This document shows positions 57,649-64,000 of a stretch of 64,000 nucleotides of DNA, one piece after another. A program made the position numbers and the translations under genes. Numbering within the stretch: position 1 is the stretch's first letter; each line of letters opens with the position of its first letter. The DNA lies in the NCBI RefSeq assembly GCF_042681825.1, contig NZ_JBHUGH010000013.1, forward strand, positions 80,813 through 144,812, written 5' to 3'. The DNA comes from Halodurantibacterium flavum. Lineage in GTDB: Bacteria > Pseudomonadota > Alphaproteobacteria > Rhodobacterales > Rhodobacteraceae. The notes beneath the pieces are model-generated. The model saw nothing but the letters and a program-made list of their open reading frames with translations, had not been told where the DNA came from and searched no databases.

Positions 57649-60077
57649 TCCGCGGCCTCCAGCGTCAGATCGGCAAGGGGATGCCATTTCGGGGTTTCAG
57701 AGGGGGTGGAAAGTTCGGCCCAGGGGTCACGGCGGTAGACCGACTGGCTGAGCTCGAACCGGTCGACCAGCGCCTTGCGGTTGGCAAGATCGTCCACGAC
57801 CTGCGCCTTGACCCAGTCGAGCCCGACCTTGGCCACCCATTTGTAGGGCCGGTCAAGGTATTTGGCGTGTTCGCGGTAAAGCTGGATGAAGGCCGTGGTG
57901 ATCTCGACCGCCTCATCCTCGGACGGGGTCGAGGCGAGATGCTCGGTCTCCTTGACCTCCATTCCCGCCGCGCCTGCAACCGAGACGTTGAAGCCGCTGT
58001 CGACGCAGACGATGCCCACATCCTTGCAGGTCGCCTCGGCGCAGTTCCTGGGACAACCCGAAACGCCCAGCTTTACCTTGTGCGGCGTCCATGACCCCCA
58101 GAGGAGCTTTTCAAGACGGATGCCGAGGCCGGTGGAATCCTGCGTGCCAAAGCGGCAGAATTCGGACCCGACGCAGGTCTTTACCGTCCGCAGCCCCTTG
58201 GAATAGGCGTGACCCGAAACCAGACCTGCCGCATTCAGATCGGCCCACATCGCGGGCAGGTCCTCTTTCCTGACGCCCAGCAGGTCGATGCGCTGCCCGC
58301 CGGTCACCTTGACCATCGGCACGTTGTATTTGTCGGCGGCATCCGCGATGGCGCGCAATTCGCCGGGGGTGGTGACGCCGCCCCACATACGTGGCACGAC
58401 CGAATAGGTCCCGTCCTTCTGAATATTGGCGTGGTTGCGCTCGTTCACGAAACGGCTCTGGCGATCGTCGGTATAATCCAGCGGCCATTCGGCGATCAGA
58501 TAGTAATTCAGCGCGGGGCGGCAGGAATGGCACCCGCCGGAGGTCTTCCACCCCAGTTCCTGCATGATCGCCGGGATGGATTTCAGGCCCATCGACCGGA
58601 TCAGGCGGCGGACGTCCTCATGGCTGTGATCGGTGCATTTGCACATCGTCTGGGGTGCTGCTGCTGCGGCGCCGTCGCCCAGTGTCAGGGCCATGACCTT
58701 TTCCACCAGCCCCGTGCATGTCCCGCAGGACGCGCTTGCCTTGGTCTGTGCACGCACAAGGTCGAGCGTATCCGCCCCACCCTGAACCGCCTGAAGGATG
58801 CTGCCCTTGCAAACGCCGTTGCAGCCGCAGATCTCGGCCGTGTCGGGAAGCGCGGCCACGGCGGCCAACGGATCCGCCCTGCCCTCGCCCGCCGGGCCGA
58901 AGATCAGCGTATCCCGGATGGCCGAGATATCGGTGCGATCCTTGATCATGCCAAAAAACCAGTTGCCGTCGCCGGTGTCGCCATACATCACCGCGCCGAC
59001 GAGACGGTTTTCCTCCAGCACCAGCCGCTTGTAGACACCGCGGCCCGGATCGCGGAACACGATATCCTCGCGCCCCGGCTTGTCGGCAAAATCGCCCGCG
59101 CTGAACAGATCGCAACCCGTCACCTTGAGCTTGGTCGCGGTCTGGACGGGGCGAAAGGCAGCGTCCTCTCCCAGAAGGGTGCGCGCCAGCACGCGGGCCT
59201 GATCGTAAAGCGGCGCGACAAGTCCGAAAAGCTGGCCGTCATGTTCGACGCATTCGCCGAGCGCATGGATCGACGGGTCGGACGTGACCATCGCATCGGA
59301 CACGACGATGCCGCGACCGACCTCCAGCTGCGCATCGGTGGCCAGCCGTGTTTCGGGCCGGATGCCCACCGCCATGCAAACGAGATCCGCGGGACAGGTC
59401 GTACCGTCTTCCAGCAGCACCGCCTCGGCGCGACCGTTGCCGATGATCGCCTTGGTCGCGCCCCTGCAATGCACCCTGATGCCGCGCCGTTCCAGTTCCC
59501 GCTGCAACAGATATCCCGCCGAGGGGTCCAGCTGACGCTCCATCAGGTGGTCCATCAGGTGGATGACCGTGACCTCCATCCCGAGCGAGCGAAGACCTGC
59601 GGCGGCCTCCAGCCCCAGAAGTCCGCCGCCGATCACCACGGCATTGCCGCCGCTGGCCGCAGCCGCCGTCATGGCATTCGTGTCGTCCAGGTCGCGGAAG
59701 GTCACGACACCCGGCAGGTCGCGCCCGGGCACGGGCAGGATGAACGGCGAGGACCCGGTGGCGATGACCAGCCGGTCATAGGGCGCGCCGCCATGTTGCG
59801 AATAGACGACCTTTCTGTCGCGGTCGATCCGCACGACGCTTTCGCCGAACCGGCAGTCGATACCGCGGCGGGCATACCAGTCGTCATCATGGGTGACGAT
59901 CTGGTCATAGGTCTTTTCGCCCGACAGCACCGGCGACAGCATCAGCCGGTTGTAGTTGCCGCGCGGCTCGGCGTTGAAAAGCGTGATCCTGAACGCGCCG
60001 GGGGCGTCATCCGTCAGATGTTCGAGCAACCGGCCCGAGGCCATGCCGGCCCCGATCACCACAAGGTTCTGGGTCAT
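57645..60077 (-). CDS. nirB: NADH-dependent assimilatory nitrite reductase large subunit
   Basis: 810 residues. FAD/NAD(P) domains (NLVVIGAGMASGRLLEHL; NAVVIGGGLLGLEAAAGLRSLGMEVTVIHL), then a BFD-like [2Fe-2S] domain with CGCNGVCKG near residue 416 and CGTCTG. The sirohaem/[4Fe-4S] domain has CVGSEFCRFGTQDSTGLGI near 629 and GVSGCPRNCAEA near 672. It reduces nitrite to ammonium with six electrons from NADH. The start is the Met of MTQNLVVIG at 60077; the longer frame upstream is leader sequence. Regulated by the preceding leader, see that entry. Confidence 0.96.
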   Translation of the reverse strand: MTQNLVVIGAGMASGRLLEHLTDDAPGAFRITLFNAEPRGNYNRLMLSPVLSGEKTYDQIVTHDDDWYARRGIDCRFGESVVRIDRDRKVVYSQHGGAPYDRLVIATGSSPFILPVPGRDLPGVVTFRDLDDTNAMTAAAASGGNAVVIGGGLLGLEAAAGLRSLGMEVTVIHLMDHLMERQLDPSAGYLLQRELERRGIRVHCRGATKAIIGNGRAEAVLLEDGTTCPADLVCMAVGIRPETRLATDAQLEVGRGIVVSDAMVTSDPSIHALGECVEHDGQLFGLVAPLYDQARVLARTLLGEDAAFRPVQTATKLKVTGCDLFSAGDFADKPGREDIVFRDPGRGVYKRLVLEENRLVGAVMYGDTGDGNWFFGMIKDRTDISAIRDTLIFGPAGEGRADPLAAVAALPDTAEICGCNGVCKGSILQAVQGGADTLDLVRAQTKASASCGTCTGLVEKVMALTLGDGAAAAAPQTMCKCTDHSHEDVRRLIRSMGLKSIPAIMQELGWKTSGGCHSCRPALNYYLIAEWPLDYTDDRQSRFVNERNHANIQKDGTYSVVPRMWGGVTTPGELRAIADAADKYNVPMVKVTGGQRIDLLGVRKEDLPAMWADLNAAGLVSGHAYSKGLRTVKTCVGSEFCRFGTQDSTGLGIRLEKLLWGSWTPHKVKLGVSGCPRNCAEATCKDVGIVCVDSGFNVSVAGAAGMEVKETEHLASTPSEDEAVEITTAFIQLYREHAKYLDRPYKWVAKVGLDWVKAQVVDDLANRKALVDRFELSQSVYRRDPWAELSTPSETPKWHPLADLTLEAAE

Positions 60078-60275
60078 TTTGCCTGCCTTAGGTGGTCCGC
60101 CAGGGGCGGAGGGATGAAATGGGAAAAAGCCGACGACGGCTGGCGCGGTGCCATGCTGTCGAGCGGCTTTGCTCTTTCGTGTCTGGGGAACCCCGGCGAT
60201 GGGTCGTGCCAGTTCGCGGAACATCGTTGTTCGGCGATCTCGGTCCATCTGGCCGAAATTCCGCCACAGGGTCAA
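60078..60275 (-). promoter_or_regulatory. nirB leader with NasT (ANTAR) antitermination hairpins and terminator
   Basis: A possible -35 TTGACC (60275-60270) with a weak -10 CCAGAT (60252-60247) predicts a start near 60240. The leader RNA then has hairpins whose six-base loops all carry A at position 1 and G at position 4, the ANTAR target rule: GAAC-AACGAU-GUUC (60232-60219), CCC-AUCGCC-GGG (60203-60192) and GAGC-AAAGCC-GCUC (60174-60161). An intrinsic terminator AGCCG-TCGT-CGGCT followed by TTTT (60141-60124) ends about 46 bases before nirB. AAAGCCG of the last hairpin can also pair with CGGCTTT of the terminator, which would allow exclusive folds. Confidence 0.72.
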
Positions 60276-60352
60276 CCGGTGGCGCCGCACATCTTGCCGC
60301 ACCACGGCGCAGAACGACGGCGCAGACGGAATTTTGCCTGATTTCCGGGCGA

Positions 60353-61504
60353 TCAGTCGCCGCTGGGATGAAAAACCGCGCCGTCGAAAAACGGATCGGG
60401 CAGAAGAATCACCTTTCCGGCCGCGGCCGGGTGGAGCCCCTGTTCGGTCACCGCCCCTTCGAGCCGGGAGGATGCCGCAGGCAGGTCTGCCCCCGCCGGA
60501 CCGAGGTAATTGCGGTAAAGGTCGCTGCGGAACACGGCCCGCGCGGCGACACGCGCCGCCACCACGTCCAGCCCATGCCGGGCCGCCAGCCGTTCGCCGA
60601 TCCATTCCGCCTGACTGCGCCAGGGAAAGGTGGCGGTGCCGTCAAAGAACTCGACGATCCGGTCCGCATCGCGCTCGTCCCCGTCCGGATTGATGACGAC
60701 GCGGTTGGTCAGGATGCGCTCGATGATCTCGGCCGCGACATCGAGGTAATGCGGCCGCGCCATGATCTCGGACGCGGTAAGCCGGTTTTCCCACTGCGCC
60801 ATCCAGCGACAGGCCCGCCAGACCGCGCGCATCAGCCGCCCCGTCAGGTCGGAGTCCGCCGTGACCTGATCGTGGCGCATGGCCAGCACCTTGTCTGGCG
60901 CGGCACGCCAGATCGCCGGGCCGGGCAGCAGCAGCTCCGCCACCCCGCGCTCGACCGCGACCGAACCCCATGGTTCCCCGACGGTGAACATGTCGACCTC
61001 GCCGGCCGCAATGGCATCCGCCATCAGGGGCGGCGGCACGGTCTGAACCGTGATATCCTCGCCCAGCCAACGATAGAGCAGTTCCGCATGCATCGAGAAG
61101 GGAAACGGAATTCCGATCCGGGGTGCCAGCCCCGTCGCGCGCAGCGCCCTTGCTGCCGCCGTCGCATCCCTAAAATCAAAGACATAGCCTGTGTCGCGCA
61201 GGGCCGCCGCCAGAGGGCGCGACACCGCAAAGGCCTCGCCTCCCAGCGAGGTGACCATCAGCGCGTCGATCCGCCCGGGCAACCCGCCCAGTCCCAATGC
61301 GCTGGCCACAGGCACGGGCGACAGCATCGAGGCCGCATCCACCTGCCCGAAAACCAGAAGGTCCCGAAGGCCGGACCAACTGGGCGCCCGGATCAGGGAC
61401 AGGTCGAGCCCCTCTTCCTCGGCAAAGCCGATCTCGCGGGCGACGATCAGCGGTGCCGCATCAACCAGCGGCAGAAAGCCCGCGCGGATGGCCCTGCGGC
61501 TCAT
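60353..61504 (-). CDS. nasS: NasS-type nitrate/nitrite sensor (NrtA-like binding protein)
   Basis: 383 residues of the NrtA/CmpA binding-protein family with no signal peptide (MSRRAIRAGFLPLVDAAPLIV), so it is cytosolic. Blocks: EEEGLDLSLIRAPSWSGLRDLLVFGQVDAASM, RIGIPFPFSMHAELLYRWLG, GEVDMFTVGEPWGSVAVERGVAELLLPG and PHYLDVAAEIIERILTNR. In Paracoccus and Azotobacter NasS binds NasT and releases it on binding nitrate or nitrite. Its ATG overlaps the nasT stop by 4 bp. Confidence 0.9.
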   Translation of the reverse strand: MSRRAIRAGFLPLVDAAPLIVAREIGFAEEEGLDLSLIRAPSWSGLRDLLVFGQVDAASMLSPVPVASALGLGGLPGRIDALMVTSLGGEAFAVSRPLAAALRDTGYVFDFRDATAAARALRATGLAPRIGIPFPFSMHAELLYRWLGEDITVQTVPPPLMADAIAAGEVDMFTVGEPWGSVAVERGVAELLLPGPAIWRAAPDKVLAMRHDQVTADSDLTGRLMRAVWRACRWMAQWENRLTASEIMARPHYLDVAAEIIERILTNRVVINPDGDERDADRIVEFFDGTATFPWRSQAEWIGERLAARHGLDVVAARVAARAVFRSDLYRNYLGPAGADLPAASSRLEGAVTEQGLHPAAAGKVILLPDPFFDGAVFHPSGD

Positions 61505-62082
61505 TTCAACAACTCCGCCGCGGTGATGACCGCCTGCGCGATCTCGACCAGCTTGCGCTTCTGGTCCATCGCGCTCCGGCGCAACAGGGCATAGGCCTCA
61601 TCCTCGGTGATACCCTTGGTCTTCATCACGATGCCCTTGGCGCGGTCGATCACCTTGCGTTCCTCAAGCGCGGCGCGGGTTGCGGCCAGTTCCGCGCGCA
61701 TCCGGTGGAACATGTGAAACCGCGCAATGGCCGCATCGAGGATGGGGGTGATCCGCTCGGCTCGCAGGTCGCCCACGACATAGGCCGAAACGCCGGCCTC
61801 GATCGCCGCGCGGGTCAGGCCCCTGTCCGAACGGTCGACGAACATCGCCACGGGCCGCTCCATCGCCGAGGTCGCGAGGCTCAACTCCTCCAGCACATCG
61901 CGCGAGGGGTTCTCGATGTCGATCAGCACGAGATCAGGGGCAATTTCCGCAATCCGACGGGCAAGGCCGCGATCTGTGTCGATCACCGTCAGGTCATAAT
62001 CGCCCTCTGCCGCCAGCGCCTCGGTGATAAGCGCGGCGCGTTCGGGGATCTTCTCGATCAGGACAATGGAGAGGCGCGGCAT
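61501..62082 (-). CDS. nasT: NasT-type ANTAR-domain antiterminator
   Basis: 193 residues. A pseudo-receiver domain (LSIVLIEKIPERAALITEALAAEG, DLVLIDIENPSRDVLEEL) is followed by an ANTAR RNA-binding domain near the C-terminus: LEERKVIDRAKGIVMKTKGITEDEAYALLRRSAMDQKRKLVEIAQAVI, read in pieces. ANTAR dimers bind paired hexaloop hairpins in leader RNA and prevent termination. I start it at the ATG at 62082; the upstream frame lacks receiver-like sequence and the ribosome-binding site is weak. It is encoded before nasS, with nirB as the obvious target. Confidence 0.93.
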   Translation of the reverse strand: MPRLSIVLIEKIPERAALITEALAAEGDYDLTVIDTDRGLARRIAEIAPDLVLIDIENPSRDVLEELSLATSAMERPVAMFVDRSDRGLTRAAIEAGVSAYVVGDLRAERITPILDAAIARFHMFHRMRAELAATRAALEERKVIDRAKGIVMKTKGITEDEAYALLRRSAMDQKRKLVEIAQAVITAAELLK

Positions 62083-62501
62083 GGGGGCCTTGATCTGCGT
62101 TCGGGGACAACATCCCCATTCAGGGCATGGATCGCCCGTCGCCTGCAAGCCGCCCGAGCATCGCAATCCGATGCTGCACGCCAAGGTGCCATTCACGCGC
62201 CCGGACTGCGCAATATCTGTGCGCATCTGAAATCCGCGCCCCTGCTTGCGGCCCGTGCGCGCGAAAAGGTTGCGGGCGCCACAACCCGGGCGTCAGCCTG
62301 ATATCAGGATGGTCCGGCGATTCGACCAGCCTCCGGTCGCAACGGCGCGGCCACATCCCCCAGATAGCCGCAAGGCATCCCAGCAATGGTGCTGTGTGAC
62401 CCAGGACGCGTTCGTCAGGCCTCACAGTCTGCGCCTGCGATCCCCGGTTCACCAGCCAGATCCAGCCGCGCTAGCCGCGCCAGAAACAGGGAAACCAACC
62501 G
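62083..62501. promoter_or_regulatory. 419-bp divergent control region between nasT and the nitrite channel gene
   Basis: No gene. Notable elements are a perfect 12-bp palindrome CCTGATATCAGG (62297-62308) and TGCACGCCAAGGTGCC (62175-62190), which resembles an NtrC site but is one base short in the spacer. I see no hexaloop pair or T-run before the channel gene, so it does not obviously share the nirB antitermination mechanism. Confidence 0.45.
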
Positions 62502-63332
62502 ATGTCCTATGTTGCCCCAAGCGATTTCGTGAAGAAGATGATCGACGCAGGCGAGTCCAAGGTGAAGATGAACACCCCCGACACGCTTATCCGCTCCTAT
62601 ATGGCCGGCGCCATCCTTGCCATCGCCGCAGCCTTCGCCGTGACGATAACCGTCCAGACCGGGAACCCGCTGGTCGGGGCGATGCTGTTCCCGGTCGGCT
62701 TCTGTCTGCTTTACCTGATGGGGTTCGACCTGCTCACAGGGGTCTTCACCCTTGCGCCGCTGGCCTGGCTGGATCGCAGGCCGGGCGTCACGATCAACGG
62801 CATCCTGCGCAACTGGGGTCTTGTCTTCGTCGGCAATTTCGCCGGGGCGCTGACCGTCGCGCTCTTCATGGCGATCATCTTTACCTTCGGCTTCAGCGAG
62901 GCGCCGAACGCGGTCGGCCAGCAGATCGGCCATATCGGTGAGGGGCGGACCCTCGGCTATGCCGAACACGGCGCTGCCGGGATGCTGACGCTCTTTGTCC
63001 GGGGGGTGATGTGCAACTGGATGGTGTCGACCGGCGTCGTGGCTGCAATGATGTCGACCTCGACCACAGGCAAGGTCCTGGGCATGTGGATGCCGATCAT
63101 GGTGTTCTTTTACATGGGTTTTGAACATTCGGTCGTGAACATGTTCCTCTTCCCCTCGGGCATCCTGCTGGGCGGCGAGTTTTCGTTCATGGACTACATG
63201 ATCTGGAACGAGATCCCGACAGTGATCGGCAACCTTGTCGGCGGGCTGATCTTTGTGGGGCTGGCCCTTTATTCGACGCACCACAAGCGCCCGGAGGAAC
63301 AGGGCAACGTGGCCGCCGTCCCGGCCGAGTAA
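62502..63332 (+). CDS. Formate/nitrite transporter family channel (NirC-like)
   Basis: 276 residues, six membrane segments of the FNT pentamer fold. Blocks: SYMAGAILAIAAAFAVTITVQTG, LFPVGFCLLYLMGFDLLTGVFTLAPLAWLDRRPG, NWGLVFVGNFAGALTVALFMA, GVMCNWMVSTGVVAAMMS (the N-W-M block with the pore region) and GFEHSVVNMFLFPSGILLGG with the central pore His in FEHSVVNM. The location by nirBD indicates nitrite uptake. There is a short Gly/Ala/Val-type C-terminal tail (PEEQGNVAAVPAE). A terminator follows. Confidence 0.92.
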   Translation: MSYVAPSDFVKKMIDAGESKVKMNTPDTLIRSYMAGAILAIAAAFAVTITVQTGNPLVGAMLFPVGFCLLYLMGFDLLTGVFTLAPLAWLDRRPGVTINGILRNWGLVFVGNFAGALTVALFMAIIFTFGFSEAPNAVGQQIGHIGEGRTLGYAEHGAAGMLTLFVRGVMCNWMVSTGVVAAMMSTSTTGKVLGMWMPIMVFFYMGFEHSVVNMFLFPSGILLGGEFSFMDYMIWNEIPTVIGNLVGGLIFVGLALYSTHHKRPEEQGNVAAVPAE

Positions 63333-63345
63333 TCCGCAGATCGAA

Positions 63346-63370
63346 CCGGGTCGGTTTCAAGCCGACCCGG
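63346..63370 (+). terminator. Terminator-like hairpin after the nitrite channel gene
   Basis: Stem CCGGGTCGG / CCGACCCGG (9 bp) with a seven-base loop starting 13 bases after the stop. TTTTC follows about ten bases later, so the T-run is displaced. Confidence 0.7.
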
Positions 63371-63624
63371 GAGCGCGCGGCTTTTCAGCGGGCACACGCA
63401 GCTTGCATTGCAAGTAAGCCAGCTGAAGGGGTTCAGAATTGTCGCCTATCATGCCCCGGCGCCGTGGTTCGCCCAGTGCCTGGTCACGATCAACCTTGAT
63501 GAGGAGGACGACAGTGGCGCGCCGGCGGTACCCGACATCAGCCCGACCGCAGCCGGATCCGCGGAGCGCTTGTGTTTTCCTGGCGTAAAGAGGGGAAACG
63601 CCGCCAGCGCGGTGGGGCGTTGCA

Positions 63625-63813
63625 GTCCGGATCGACAGCGCCCCATTCAGGACGGTCCATCTTGGTCGCGCCTGTCACGTCGGCGGCAAGGCGGGTATTG
63701 ATCAGGATGTCGGCCAGATCCTCAAAGCCGTTGTCGCGGGTCAGCCCGTTGCGGCCCGGCGCCAGCGCCAGCCATTCACCGCTGCCATCATCGACCACCG
63801 CCGATTGATCGCG
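63625..63813 (-). pseudogene. Fragment of a PhoX (DUF839) family phosphatase gene
   Basis: The minus strand reads VVDDGSGEWLALAPGRNGLT, RDNGFEDLADILINTRLAAD, VTGATKMDRPEWGAVDP. This matches an internal part of PhoX alkaline phosphatases, where TRLAAD..GAT.MDRPEW precedes a (V/I)HP..GEVY..LTNN block. After GAVDPD the similarity stops, and upstream the frame soon hits a stop codon. Both ends of the gene are gone. It lies about 85 bases from an IS5-family transposase end, so a transposition-linked deletion is likely. The 254 bp between the preceding terminator and this fragment hold no recognised gene. Confidence 0.72.
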
Positions 63814-63898
63814 ACGTTTATCGTGCTCCGCCGACTACTTCGCGATATGCTGATCGATGATTGCCTCGGCCATGCTTAGGCTCCAGACTCATTGATTT

Positions 63899-64000
63899 TC
63901 AAAGCCAGAAGATGACGGTTGCGGCGAGAGCGACGGCGGAGAGGAAGGTCGTGGCGCATCTGTCATAGCGTGTGGCGATACGGCGCCAGTCCTTCAGCCT
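63899..64000 (-). mobile_element. IS5-family transposase, C-terminal end (cut by window edge)
   Basis: The last 33 codons are visible: RLKDWRRIATRYDRCATTFL then SAVALAATVIFWL and TGA. RRIATRYDR(C/L)A and the VIFWL end are typical of the second ORF of IS5-group (IS427-like) transposases in alphaproteobacteria. TGAGTCTGGAGCCTAAGC on the minus strand (about 63890-63873) is probably the terminal inverted repeat, but the other end is outside the window, so this cannot be confirmed. Confidence 0.82.

Noticed and set aside
60190..60225. Sigma-54 promoter TGGCAC...ATCGC in the nirB leader
   Set aside because: The GG-to-GC spacing is 11 rather than 10 and the -12 element is poor; it lies within the proposed leader hairpins.
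62175..62190. NtrC binding site upstream of the nitrite channel gene
   Set aside because: TGCAC and GTGCC are separated by 6 and not 7 bases and the right half is imperfect, so it is only noted, not called.
1..64000. tRNA genes or a CRISPR array
   Set aside because: No cloverleaf with a GTTCRANNC T-arm and no regularly spaced repeats were seen by eye; a tRNAscan and CRISPR search would settle it.

Overview
The window is a GC-rich (roughly two-thirds GC by eye), densely coding alphaproteobacterial chromosome segment, most likely from a Rhodobacteraceae member. Pointers are an RpoHII-type sigma factor beside chaN-coaBC-dut, the ethylmalonyl-CoA pathway pair ccr and ecm, a TIGR02186 protein coupled to a TauE-type exporter, an Irr/ICE-like iron operator, NasS-NasT nitrate/nitrite signalling, and carboxynorspermidine-type polyamine genes. 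This placement rests on gene content and recognised protein families, not on a phylogeny. No tRNA, 16S/23S rRNA, CRISPR array or prophage was seen.

1-9.3 kb: a minus-strand run rpoHII, chaN-like, coaBC, dut (cut by the window edge); the plus-strand genes cobP, a histidine phosphatase, a GST-YHS fusion and comM; then minus-strand rsmI-yraN-gshB, divergent from an LpoA-like lipoprotein gene. 9.3-17 kb: lpoA-like, glnD, murJ, trpS and a membrane-protein gene are tightly packed. 17-21.5 kb: an L,D-transpeptidase, a VOC protein, an aminotransferase, a universal stress protein, then nfuA-tsaB-rimI behind an iron-type operator. 21.6-27.1 kb: a BMP-type ABC importer with two permeases and a purine nucleoside phosphorylase, a self-contained nucleoside uptake and salvage operon. 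27.2-30.7 kb: TauE/TIGR02186, a stand-alone AsnC-type domain and a RecD-like helicase.

30.8-35.7 kb: ccr and ecm, two signature enzymes of acetyl-CoA assimilation, flank a glycerolipid acyltransferase. Their promoter regions share a 17-bp palindrome type. 35.7-47.2 kb: housekeeping genes (rpmG, rnpB, ampD, gatA-gatC, tadA, rluB, dtd) mixed with an orphan sensor kinase, a ceramidase-family membrane protein, and an xpaC-telA-DUF2927 operon that appears to start with a 27-codon lipopeptide ORF. 47.5-55.8 kb: a DEAD-box helicase, an inositol-phosphatase-family protein, two carboxynorspermidine-pathway genes, a decayed FAH-family gene, and a GlxA-type regulator divergent from a hydrolase with two plausible starts.

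55.9-63.3 kb is a nitrite assimilation locus. nasT-nasS lie upstream of nirB-nirD-cysG, and a formate/nitrite channel gene is divergent. The nasS-nirB gap carries A1/G4 hexaloop hairpins followed by an intrinsic terminator, which fits NasT (ANTAR) antitermination. The right edge holds a PhoX fragment and the 3' end of an IS5-family transposase gene, so the end of the window is a rearranged junction.

I found no clearly new multi-gene defence or biosynthetic system. The most interesting items are the CoaBC protein whose decarboxylase half looks lost, the nirB leader, the ccr/ecm operators, the 27-codon lipopeptide ORF, and the dual-start hydrolase.
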